Below, piece by piece: positions 51,852 to 60,562 of a DNA stretch of 64,000 bases. The stretch is from contig NZ_CP040098.1 of NCBI RefSeq assembly GCF_005377625.1, positions 2,163,501-2,227,500 on the forward strand. Direction: 5' to 3'. This DNA is from Desulfoglaeba alkanexedens ALDC (lineage in GTDB: Bacteria; Desulfobacterota; Syntrophobacteria; Syntrophobacterales; DSM-9756). The notes beneath the pieces are model-generated. The model was given only the letters and a program-made list of their open reading frames with translations, had not been told where the DNA came from and searched no databases. Made by a program: the position numbers and the translations under genes. The number at the start of each line of letters is the position of its first letter. Positions within the stretch are counted from its first letter, which is position 1.

Positions 51852-52139
51852 GGTCGACACCTCCTTTGCCTTATGGATCAACGATTACTCCACGCCGTCG
51901 GATCCAGCGGTTCGTCCGGCAAGGAAGTCCGCTGGCGGAAGAAGATGTTTCATCTACGTGTCGCGAGAAGCAGAGGGCGGACCAGCTTGAACACACAACC
52001 TGCAACCGGGCGATGCACCGAGTTTCAGATTCACGCCCACGGGAAAAGTTCGATAAAAAACGTCACCGGAAGAACCGGCGGCTCGATCACACCGTCTGGA
52101 ATGATCCAATATCAATGTAAGCACTGGGGATTTTAATGG

Positions 52140-53585
52140 TCAAGCCGACCGGGTTCCGGCGGCTCGCCGTCGGGTGTGGCCCGCGCCTCGAAACCCGTCG
52201 GCCTGAATACCGAAGCGCCGCATGATCTGTTGAAGCACCTGGCGTTCCAGGCCGCAGATGCGCGCCGCCTGGCTGACGTTTCCCTGCGTCAGGGTCAGCA
52301 GCCGTTCGACGTAACTCACCGTGAACCGGCGGAGCACCTGTTCTTTGGCTTCCTTGTAAGGAAGGTCATGAAGCGCCGTGTCCTGGGGATGTGCGGCCTT
52401 GGGGCCGTTTCCAGGAAAGCCCACGTCTTCGGGGCGGATGTCGCGGTCGGGGGAAAAGAGAATCCCGCGCATGATGATGTTTTCCAGTTCCCGAACGTTT
52501 CCTTCCCATGGATATCGCAGAAACATTTCCATCAATTCCGCGGAAACGGACTTGCCCGGCCGGTTGAGTTCCGTCCCGTGGCGCTTTAGAAAGTGGTCCA
52601 CGAGAAGGGGAATGTCTTCACGGCGCTTCCTGAGCGGCGGAAGGGCGATGGGAACGACGTTCAGGCGGTAGTAAAGGTCTTCGCGGAACTCCCCGCTCTT
52701 CATCTTTTCCTGCAGATTGCGGTTGGTGGACGCGACAACCCGCACATCCACGTGGATGCTCTTGGTGTCGCCCAGGGGCTTGATGGTTTTTTCTTGGAGT
52801 ACGCGCAGGAGTTTGGTTTGGATGTTGGTGCTGATGTCCCCGATTTCGTCCAGGAAGAGGGTTCCCGTATGGGCTTCCTGGAAGAGGCCGATGCGGTTTT
52901 GGGTGGCGTGGGTGAAGGCGCCCTTGCGGTAACCGAAGAGTTCGCTTTCCAGGATGTTTTCCGGCACCGTGGGGCAGTTCACAGCCACGAAGTTCTTGGA
53001 GGCGCGGTCGCTCAAATTGTGAATGGCCCGGGCCACGAGGTCTTTGCCGGTGCCCGATTCCCCTGTGATGAGCACCGTAAGATCCGACTTGGCCACCATC
53101 TGAATCGTTTCGTATAGGCGCTGCATGGCCGCGCTTTTCCCCACCAGGTTCTGAAAGGCTTGATGCTGCTTCACGTGCTTTTGCAGTCTGAGGTTCTCCC
53201 GGAGCAGTCGGCTGCGTTCCAGTGCTTTTTCCAAGGTCAGGATCAGACCTTCGTGGTCGAACGGCTTGGTGATGAAGTCGTAGGCGCCGCCTCGGATGGC
53301 CTGCACCGCCAGTTCGATGCAGCCGTGGGCGGTCATCATGACCACAGTGAGCCAGGGGTGTTCGCGGCGCAGGTGCTCCAGGAGATCCAGGCCGTCCATC
53401 CCAGGCATCTTCATGTCGACCAGGGCCAGGTCCATGGGTTGTTCGCTGAGGAGCCGCAAGGCGTTCTCGCCGGACGAAGCCGTGAGGACCTCGCAGTTCA
53501 GGTCCTCGGGCAAGGTACGCTTCAAGAGTTTCAGTAGATCCGCCTCGTCGTCCACGATCAGTATTCTCTCTTTGAAATCCGTCAT
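52140..53585 (-). CDS. Sigma-54-dependent response regulator (GAFTHA variant)
   Basis: A 481-residue NtrC-family regulator. The receiver domain has IVDDEADL and phosphoacceptor D57 in LALVDMKMPG. The AAA+ domain has Walker A GESGTGKD (175-182) and Walker B LFLDEIGDI. The sigma-54-contact loop reads GAFTHA (222-227) instead of GAFTGA. A Fis-type helix-turn-helix (NVSQAARICGLERQVL) is near the end, with a basic tail. ATG overlaps the kinase stop by 4 bp. It is the partner of the upstream membrane kinase. Confidence 0.94.
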   Translation of the reverse strand: MTDFKERILIVDDEADLLKLLKRTLPEDLNCEVLTASSGENALRLLSEQPMDLALVDMKMPGMDGLDLLEHLRREHPWLTVVMMTAHGCIELAVQAIRGGAYDFITKPFDHEGLILTLEKALERSRLLRENLRLQKHVKQHQAFQNLVGKSAAMQRLYETIQMVAKSDLTVLITGESGTGKDLVARAIHNLSDRASKNFVAVNCPTVPENILESELFGYRKGAFTHATQNRIGLFQEAHTGTLFLDEIGDISTNIQTKLLRVLQEKTIKPLGDTKSIHVDVRVVASTNRNLQEKMKSGEFREDLYYRLNVVPIALPPLRKRREDIPLLVDHFLKRHGTELNRPGKSVSAELMEMFLRYPWEGNVRELENIIMRGILFSPDRDIRPEDVGFPGNGPKAAHPQDTALHDLPYKEAKEQVLRRFTVSYVERLLTLTQGNVSQAARICGLERQVLQQIMRRFGIQADGFRGAGHTRRRAAGTRSA

Positions 53586-55105
53586 GAAAATGCTTCATCC
53601 TCCGCCGTGACGGGGAGAACCACCGTAAAGGTGGAGCCCTTCCCGGGTTCGCTTTGCACCAGGATGTCGCCTCCGTGGTTCTTCACGATGCCGTAACTCA
53701 CCGAAAGCCCGAGTCCCGTGCCTTCCCCCGTGCTCTTGGTGGTGAAAAATGGGTCGAAGATCCGCGAGAGGTCTTTCGGCTGAATGCCGCAACCCGTGTC
53801 TTCCACGTCCACGTGAACGACGCCTTCGGTTCCTTCGGTCGGTACGTATCGGGTGCGGATCCTGATCTCGCCTTCCTTCGCGATGGCCTGCTTGGCGTTC
53901 ATGATGAGATTCATGAAAACCTGCTTGATTTTGTTCCTGTCCAGCACAAGGGACGGGACATCGGGATCGAACTCCTTGACCAAATTCACCCGGTCCAGAT
54001 CCAGGTGGTGGCGGACCACGTTGAGTACCTCGTCGATGGTGTCGTGAAGGGAGGCCGTCTCCTTTCTCGTATGTGTGGTTCGCGAAAAGCTCAGTAGATC
54101 TTCCACGATGATCTTGCAGGTGCGCGCGTGTTTTTCGATGGTCCGGAGGTCCGCATACTTCTCGGACCTTTCAGGTTCATCGCGGATGAGGAGCTGGGTG
54201 TAACCCAGGATGATGCTCAGCGGGTTGTTGATTTCATGGGCGATGCCGGCCGCGAGCTGCCCGATGGAAGCCAGCTTGTCGGCTTGGAGCAGCTGCTGCT
54301 GCATCGCCTTTCGTTGGGAAATGTCCTTGGCCACGAAATGGAAGGTTTCCGTCTTCTCGCCGATCTCGCATTCCGCGGAAGCGCTCAGCAAAACGCTCAG
54401 CTCTTTTCCGTCCCGGGTTACCAGGTCGATTTCCGCATCGTTGACGTAGCAGTGACGTTGCAGCTGCTCGCGCAACCCTTCCCAGTCTTCCGGCCTGGCG
54501 AAGAAGTCCGGCAAGCGAAGTTCCCCCTGATCGACGGCCCCGTCTTCGATACCGAGCATCCGTTTGCCGGCGGGATTCATGTCCAGGAGCTTCCCTGTTC
54601 CCGCCGTGATGGCGATCATGTCCCGGGACGCCTCGAAAATCCTCCGATACTTCGTTTCCGACCGCACCAGCTCCCGGGACCGCTCGGCCACCAGGTCTTC
54701 CAGGTTGCGGTTGAGGTAGAGAAGCTTCTCGTGGGCCTGCTCCAGGGCTGCCTTGTCCTGGGCCATCTGCTGGTAAACCCGCCAGACCCGTTTGAAAAAG
54801 AGTGTGGTCGACCCCACCAGGGCGAACATCAGCGTGTTCATCCCGCCGCTGAAGGGTCGAAGGATGTCCCAGGTCTCCCTTCGGCCCGCCATCATGAGGA
54901 GGATCTTGGCGATATGGCCGACACCCCGCGAGATGGCGAATCCCACCAGAGCATAGGAAACCCAGATCAGGTAGGTCCAGATTATGTTGTCTTCATCGCG
55001 CTTTCGAAGCTTGGTGGCGTGGTGAACGCAGAGGAATGAAAAAAGGATCATCAGCGATGATCCGGCGAAATCGATGATCCATATGGGAAGCATGGGAAGG
55101 ATCAT
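53582..55105 (-). CDS. Membrane-bound PAS histidine kinase
   Basis: A 507-residue sensor kinase. The N-terminal ~110 residues hold several membrane segments (WIIDFAGSSLMILFSFLCV, IIWTYLIWVSYALVGFA). A coiled coil (AALEQAHEKLLYLNRNLEDL) precedes a PAS domain (YRRIFEASRDMIAITAGTGK). The HisKA box is AAGIAHEINNPLSIILGYTQ, and the ATPase boxes are NLIMNAKQAI, DTGCGI, FDPFFTTK and GTGLGLSVSYGI. It is between the small membrane protein (4-bp overlap) and the regulator, so the three are one operon. The signal may be sensed through its membrane domain or the neighbour. Confidence 0.93.
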   Translation of the reverse strand: MILPMLPIWIIDFAGSSLMILFSFLCVHHATKLRKRDEDNIIWTYLIWVSYALVGFAISRGVGHIAKILLMMAGRRETWDILRPFSGGMNTLMFALVGSTTLFFKRVWRVYQQMAQDKAALEQAHEKLLYLNRNLEDLVAERSRELVRSETKYRRIFEASRDMIAITAGTGKLLDMNPAGKRMLGIEDGAVDQGELRLPDFFARPEDWEGLREQLQRHCYVNDAEIDLVTRDGKELSVLLSASAECEIGEKTETFHFVAKDISQRKAMQQQLLQADKLASIGQLAAGIAHEINNPLSIILGYTQLLIRDEPERSEKYADLRTIEKHARTCKIIVEDLLSFSRTTHTRKETASLHDTIDEVLNVVRHHLDLDRVNLVKEFDPDVPSLVLDRNKIKQVFMNLIMNAKQAIAKEGEIRIRTRYVPTEGTEGVVHVDVEDTGCGIQPKDLSRIFDPFFTTKSTGEGTGLGLSVSYGIVKNHGGDILVQSEPGKGSTFTVVLPVTAEDEAFS

Positions 55106-55593
55106 GACGCTTCATCCTCCACGCGCCCCCCGTCCGCCGATCGAAGCAGGTGGTGGAGCGATGAAAAGAGAAACACGATGGCGGGAACGCACAGGAGGTG
55201 GTCCATCTTGGTCACATAGAAAACCAGGGCGACCCACTCGACCCCCGGGTTCGGAGAAATCCAGGCGGTGAAAACACCTGGGGTCGCGATCTCGAAAAGG
55301 TCCCCCCGAGCTTCTAGGTGGTGGTTGATAAAGGTGTCCACGTTCCACAAAATGAAGAACAAGGCCGCGTACTGGAGCCGCCGCCAGCCCTTGTGAGCCG
55401 TGAGCCGTCGCTCACGAAGCCAGTAAATGAGAATGCCCATGGAAAAGGCGAAGAAGGCGTGGGCCATCTGGTGCACATAAAGCCCTTCGGGTTCCGCGTG
55501 CACCTGAACGGCGAAGGCGGGAAGCGGAAACAGGAGCCCTGCAAGCAGGAAGGCGGCGCTTCCTCCCACCCCAAAAATCCGGCATCTCATCAT
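55102..55593 (-). CDS. Small membrane protein, first gene of a two-component operon
   Basis: A 163-residue protein with a signal peptide (SAAFLLAGLLFPLPAFA) and three or four membrane segments. His residues recur at membrane edges: YVHQMAHAFFAFSMGILIYW, DTFINHHLEARGDL, and TKMDHLLCVPAIVFLF. These could bind haem or metal, but this is speculation. It overlaps the kinase start by 4 bp and is the likely partner or input module of that kinase. No named family is recognised. Confidence 0.8.
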   Translation of the reverse strand: MMRCRIFGVGGSAAFLLAGLLFPLPAFAVQVHAEPEGLYVHQMAHAFFAFSMGILIYWLRERRLTAHKGWRRLQYAALFFILWNVDTFINHHLEARGDLFEIATPGVFTAWISPNPGVEWVALVFYVTKMDHLLCVPAIVFLFSSLHHLLRSADGGRVEDEAS

Positions 55594-55639
55594 TTGTCCT
55601 TTCGTTTGCCGCGCGAAGTCGTCGCCAATGACGACAGCC

Positions 55640-55736
55640 TGTCGAAGCTCGCGACATTTTCTGTAAGGTTATAAAATCATTTGCGGAAAGCCAACCCCTT
55701 TCGATTTGGAAGAGGCCTTCGTCGCTTTCCGCGACG
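55640..55736. promoter_or_regulatory. Two inverted repeats, candidate enhancer sites
   Basis: TGTCG-N7-CGACA (55640-55656) and CGTCGC-N5-GCGACG (55720-55736) share a TCG/CGA core. They lie about 220 and 140 bp upstream of the predicted sigma-54 start site, where activator sites are usually found. Confidence 0.55.
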
Positions 55737-55842
55737 GTTTTCCCAAGCCCATGGGCTTCCATGGACTCCCCTCCGCAGGGAAGCGAATGCCAACCTACTG
55801 AAAGAATTAAACAAAAGGCTCATAGTTCAACGCCTCTCTCAT

Positions 55843-55860
55843 TTGGACCCATTCTTGCTT
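55843..55860 (+). promoter_or_regulatory. Sigma-54 promoter upstream of the GcvH-like gene
   Basis: TTGGACCCATTCTTGCTT has the -24 GG (55845-55846) and -12 GC (55857-55858) 10 bases apart, and matches the TTGG and TTGCTT halves of the RpoN consensus. The start codon lies about 115 bp downstream. Confidence 0.78.
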
Positions 55861-55973
55861 AAGTGAATAGGCGTCGGCCGCGACGCCCCAGGTCCAAAAA
55901 AGGACGGTTTCGGGCGAGCGGCACCGTCCAACGAATCCACTGAAACGGAAACTCCAGACCAGGAGAGGATATC

Positions 55974-56885
55974 ATGGAAAGAAAAAGCGAGAAGATCAAG
56001 AAGGTTCAGGGCTTCAACATTTTGCAGGACGAATGCATTTGGATGCGTTCGGGAATCGTGGCGTTCAAGCGGTGCGAAAACGCCTATGACTGCAACAACT
56101 GCAGTTTCGACAAGGCCATGACCGCGGCCCTCCGTTCCGGCAAGAAGGCGGCTGACGGCGAGCTTCGATCCTTCCGGGAGCAGGCCAAGGAGCACAGCTA
56201 CATGGAACGGATGTGCCGCCATATGCTCACAGGCCGCGTGGCCGTGCGCAAGTGCGGGAACGACTTTCGCTGCGACGTCTGTGAATTCGACCAGATGATG
56301 GAAGACGTGGACGCCATTTACCCCGTGGGGGCGGTCCCCGTGGCGGAAGTGGCGGGCTACAGGTACGCGGACAGCTATTACTACCATGAAGGCCACGCTT
56401 GGGCGCGGGTGGAATACGGCGGACGGATCCGTGTGGGGCTCGACGATTTCGCTATGAAGCTGCTCGGGAGGCCCTCAGGTCTGGAACTTCCCGGGGTGGG
56501 ATCCGCATTGCGGCAGAGTGAGCCGGGGCTTTGCCTGAAGCGCGACCGCAACGAAGCGGAAGTGCTGTCGCCCGTCGAAGGCACGGTCATCGCCGTGAAC
56601 GTGGATGTGTTGAAGCAACCGGAAAGGGTCAACGCCGACCCCTACAGCCAAGGCTGGCTCTTCCTGGTGGAACCGGAAAGGCTCAAGAAAAACCTGGAAT
56701 CGCTCTATTTCGGCGAAATCGGAAAAGACTGGCTGACTCACGAAGCAGAAAGCCTGCAACAGCTAATTTTTTCCGAATTTCCAGCCATGGCGGCTACCGG
56801 CGCTCCGCCCGTGGACGATGTCTACGGGGCGGTTCCAGAGGTGGGCTGGGATACGCTGGTGCACGAATTTCTGAAGACACGCTGA
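55974..56885 (+). CDS. GcvH-like protein with duplicated Cys motif and no lipoyl lysine
   Basis: A 303-residue protein. Two identical-spaced Cys sets, C21-x12-C34-x5-C40-x2-C43 and C81-x12-C94-x5-C100-x2-C103, both end in C-x-F-D-(K/Q)-M. They look like metal or Fe-S sites. From about 130 a glycine-cleavage H domain follows: YADSYYYHEGHAWARVEYGG, VGLDDFAMKLLG, LELPGVGSALRQSEPG, and AEVLSPVEGTVIAVN. The lipoyl Lys expected eight residues before the SPVEG Pro is Arg192, so lipoylation is not expected there. ATG 55974 has GGAGAGG upstream. It is monocistronic behind a sigma-54 promoter and between two sigma-54 two-component operons, so it is probably their target. Confidence 0.88.
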   Translation: MERKSEKIKKVQGFNILQDECIWMRSGIVAFKRCENAYDCNNCSFDKAMTAALRSGKKAADGELRSFREQAKEHSYMERMCRHMLTGRVAVRKCGNDFRCDVCEFDQMMEDVDAIYPVGAVPVAEVAGYRYADSYYYHEGHAWARVEYGGRIRVGLDDFAMKLLGRPSGLELPGVGSALRQSEPGLCLKRDRNEAEVLSPVEGTVIAVNVDVLKQPERVNADPYSQGWLFLVEPERLKKNLESLYFGEIGKDWLTHEAESLQQLIFSEFPAMAATGAPPVDDVYGAVPEVGWDTLVHEFLKTR

Positions 56886-56906
56886 ACCGGGCAGTGGGTC
56901 TACATT

Positions 56907-56931
56907 TGTAGGAGCCGGCTTGCCGGCGACC
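56907..56931 (+). repeat. Single REP-like unit
   Basis: TGTAGGAGC followed by the CCGGCTTGCCGG palindrome, identical in type to the cluster at 36612. It lies between the convergent GcvH-like and archaemetzincin genes. Confidence 0.75.
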
Positions 56932-56986
56932 AGGGATGCGGATCGCTCGCCTTGCCGGACAACCTCCCAAGCCGTGCCCGCGGGGT

Positions 56987-57544
56987 CTACCCGGTCAGGT
57001 TTTTCAGCATTTCCCGCCAGAGCCCCAGGCAGGAACGGCACAGGCGGAGCGGCACGGCGTCCAGGTGGGAGAGCTTGGTGACCGACTGCATGAGGCAGTC
57101 GGCATGGCGGCAATGGACGAGCCCGAAGGTGTGAAGGAGTTCATGGACGACGACCTTGGTGGCGCGTTCCATGAACACCTCTCGTTCCAGGTGGGTTCCG
57201 TCTTCCATGGTTTCCAGGCGATGGAGCGACACCACAGCGGCGCGGCCGGAAAGCTGAGCTTCGCCGTAGACATGGGTGAAGATGGGAAGGAACAAATCCT
57301 TTACGGTGATTCCTAGGATCCGGTAGCAGTCCTGGTGGGTTCCCGCCAGGTGTTCCAGGACTTTGGCCGCGTGGTGTTGGTTGCGAAGCGGATTGAAGGC
57401 GTCTTCCAGGATCTCCACGTCCGGCAGCACTTCTACAGGGAGGGCGAAAAATCCGGCGATGTTTTCCGCCAGTTCTCGGAGGATGCCGGCGCTGACGCGG
57501 CCGTAGGGGACGATCCCAACCTTTTTGTCGGAACGATCGCTCAA
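56987..57544 (-). CDS. amzA: Archaemetzincin-family zinc metalloprotease
   Basis: A metzincin-type protein with the full archaemetzincin signature. HELLHTFGLVHC gives the three zinc His and Glu; then C-x4-C-x-M (CRHADCLM), and C-x2-C (CRSCLG) about 16 residues later forms the second, structural zinc site. IVPYGRVSAGILRELAENIA begins the family's N-terminus. No in-frame ATG precedes that region. TTG 57544 gives 185 residues, typical of the family; a GTG overlapping the regulator stop (about 57609) is an alternative that would couple the two genes. It is last in the minus-strand kinase/regulator operon. Substrate unknown. Confidence 0.88.
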   Translation of the reverse strand: MSDRSDKKVGIVPYGRVSAGILRELAENIAGFFALPVEVLPDVEILEDAFNPLRNQHHAAKVLEHLAGTHQDCYRILGITVKDLFLPIFTHVYGEAQLSGRAAVVSLHRLETMEDGTHLEREVFMERATKVVVHELLHTFGLVHCRHADCLMQSVTKLSHLDAVPLRLCRSCLGLWREMLKNLTG

Positions 57545-57606
57545 GGTCGTGTGTGGGTCGTTGCGTTCATGGGGTCGACAGGTGGAGTTTTCATGGCCGC
57601 AGAGCT

Positions 57607-58962
<1,356 letters not shown>

Positions 58963-59004
58963 GGCGACTCCCGGAGGGTGGGGCAAGGTTGACGAATAGA
59001 GCAC

Positions 59005-60537
59005 TCAATCGTGGGAGACGGGAAAGCTCACCCGGAAGCACGTGCCCTCGCCTTCCTTGCTTTCTACGTCAATTTCCCCATGGTGCTCCTTGATGATGCC
59101 GTAGACCACCGCTAGGCCAAGCCCCACGCCCTTGTCGTGGCTCTTGGTGGAAAAGAAAGGTTCAAAAATCCTGGATTTGAGTTCTTCCGGGATGCCGTGG
59201 CCTGTGTCCCGGACTTCTATGGTGACCCGGTGCTTTTCAGAGTCGAAGCGGGTCCGTAGGGTCAGCCTTCCGCCGCTCGGCATGGCTTCCATGGCGTTGA
59301 AGACGAGGTTCATGATGGTCTGCTGGATCTGATTGAGATCCCCCGAAACCGAGGGCACTCCCGGCTGAAAATCGGTTTCCAGGGCGATTTTCTGTAGTTC
59401 CATTTTGTGCTTCAACAGGAGCACGATCCGTTCCATGACGTCGTTGACCTGGACGGGACGCCGCACGATGGGCCGATGTCGGGAAAAGCTCAAAAGATTG
59501 GTCACGATGTCGCCGCAGCGTTTTGATTCGTTGGCGACCAATTCCAGGAAGCCTTCCATCTCTTTGAGTTCTTCCCTTCCCATGCCGCCTTCCGCCCGCT
59601 TCACCATCCGCAGCATCACCTTGGAAAAGGTGTGGATGGCGGCGATGGGGTTGTTGATTTCGTGAACGGCGCTCGCCACCAGTTTACCCAGGGCGATCAT
59701 CTTGTCTTCGTTCACCAGGCGCGCCAGGTCTTCTTTGATCTTCCGTGTTTTTTCTTCCACCTGCTGCTGGAGCGTGGAACTGATGTCCCGCCAGATTTCG
59801 ACCACCAGTTCCACGTCCCCGGCATCTCCGGTAAGGGGGTAGGCCATGACGTCGTAGTAATGGGTCTCGGTTTCGCTTCCGTGGTGCTCGTGGAGGGCGT
59901 GGGCCGACTCCTTTTTGAGAATCGCTTCGCGAAGGGGGCAGGCGTGTTCCGGCCCGCCGCAGACCTCCGGGCTCCGGTGGCTCACTTCATGGCATTTTCG
60001 CCCGATCACCTGCGCGCGGTCGAGCCCCACCGACTGCAGGAGGGCGTCGTTGGCGTCCACGATCGTGCGGTCGGGGCGGATCACCATGATGGGGTCCCGT
60101 ACTACGCTGAAGATTTTCTGAAGTGCGTTTCGGGCGAAGCTGATTTCCCGTTCACGGTCCTGGAGGGTGGCTTCCATGCAGAGCAGATCTTCGCAGATCC
60201 GCGACATGGGAAGATCGATGACGCGCAGTTCCCGGGGCTTTCGCTGCAACAGGTCTTGCAGCAGCTGCGGGTTTCCGGTGAGTTCGATGACCAGGTCGAG
60301 TTCCGGAAGATCGAAGAAATCCGTATAGTCTTGCGTGGTGAAAATCCCCTTTTCCTTGGCCAGCCGGTAGCCGGGGGCGTCGGGGTTGATATCCGCCACG
60401 GCCACCACCTCGCCTCGAAGGTGCGTCAGCTGGCCTTCTTCAAGGAGGTTCAGGATGCGCCGGCATCGGTTTCCACCGCCGATGATGGCGATCTTGAGGG
60501 GCTTTTCGGTGGTGACGAGGGTTTTTTCTTCCGCCAT
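59005..60537 (-). CDS. Soluble histidine kinase with N-terminal Rossmann-like domain and Cys-containing PAS
   Basis: A 510-residue cytoplasmic kinase. Residues ~15-110 look like a nucleotide-binding Rossmann fold: IAIIGGGNRCRRILNLLEEG, VVAVADINPDAPGYRLAKE, and LDLVIELTGNPQLLQDLL. A PAS domain follows (DPIMVIRPDRTIVDANDALL) with GRKCHEVSHRS and later Cys (VCGGPEHACPL), suited to redox or haem sensing. HisKA is ASAVHEINNPIAAIHTFSK; the ATPase boxes are NLVFNAMEAM, DTGHGI, FEPFFSTK and GVGLGLAVVYGI. It may read NAD(H) or another nucleotide. It lies 25 bp after the NuoF/GltD-like gene and upstream of its regulator. Confidence 0.93.
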   Translation of the reverse strand: MAEEKTLVTTEKPLKIAIIGGGNRCRRILNLLEEGQLTHLRGEVVAVADINPDAPGYRLAKEKGIFTTQDYTDFFDLPELDLVIELTGNPQLLQDLLQRKPRELRVIDLPMSRICEDLLCMEATLQDREREISFARNALQKIFSVVRDPIMVIRPDRTIVDANDALLQSVGLDRAQVIGRKCHEVSHRSPEVCGGPEHACPLREAILKKESAHALHEHHGSETETHYYDVMAYPLTGDAGDVELVVEIWRDISSTLQQQVEEKTRKIKEDLARLVNEDKMIALGKLVASAVHEINNPIAAIHTFSKVMLRMVKRAEGGMGREELKEMEGFLELVANESKRCGDIVTNLLSFSRHRPIVRRPVQVNDVMERIVLLLKHKMELQKIALETDFQPGVPSVSGDLNQIQQTIMNLVFNAMEAMPSGGRLTLRTRFDSEKHRVTIEVRDTGHGIPEELKSRIFEPFFSTKSHDKGVGLGLAVVYGIIKEHHGEIDVESKEGEGTCFRVSFPVSHD

Positions 60538-60562
60538 GGTTCGCTTCCAAAGGGCTCAAGCA

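Larger units (their letters stand above)
55594..55973. other. Divergent regulatory region for the kinase operon and the GcvH-like gene
   Basis: 380 bp without a gene. It contains inverted repeats at 55640-55656 and 55720-55736 and a sigma-54 promoter at 55843-55860 (all listed). No convincing promoter for the minus-strand operon was seen. Confidence 0.6.

Noticed and set aside
55681-55698. A minus-strand sigma-54 promoter for the kinase operon
   Set aside because: GG-N10-GC spacing exists on the reverse strand, but the flanking bases do not match the consensus.
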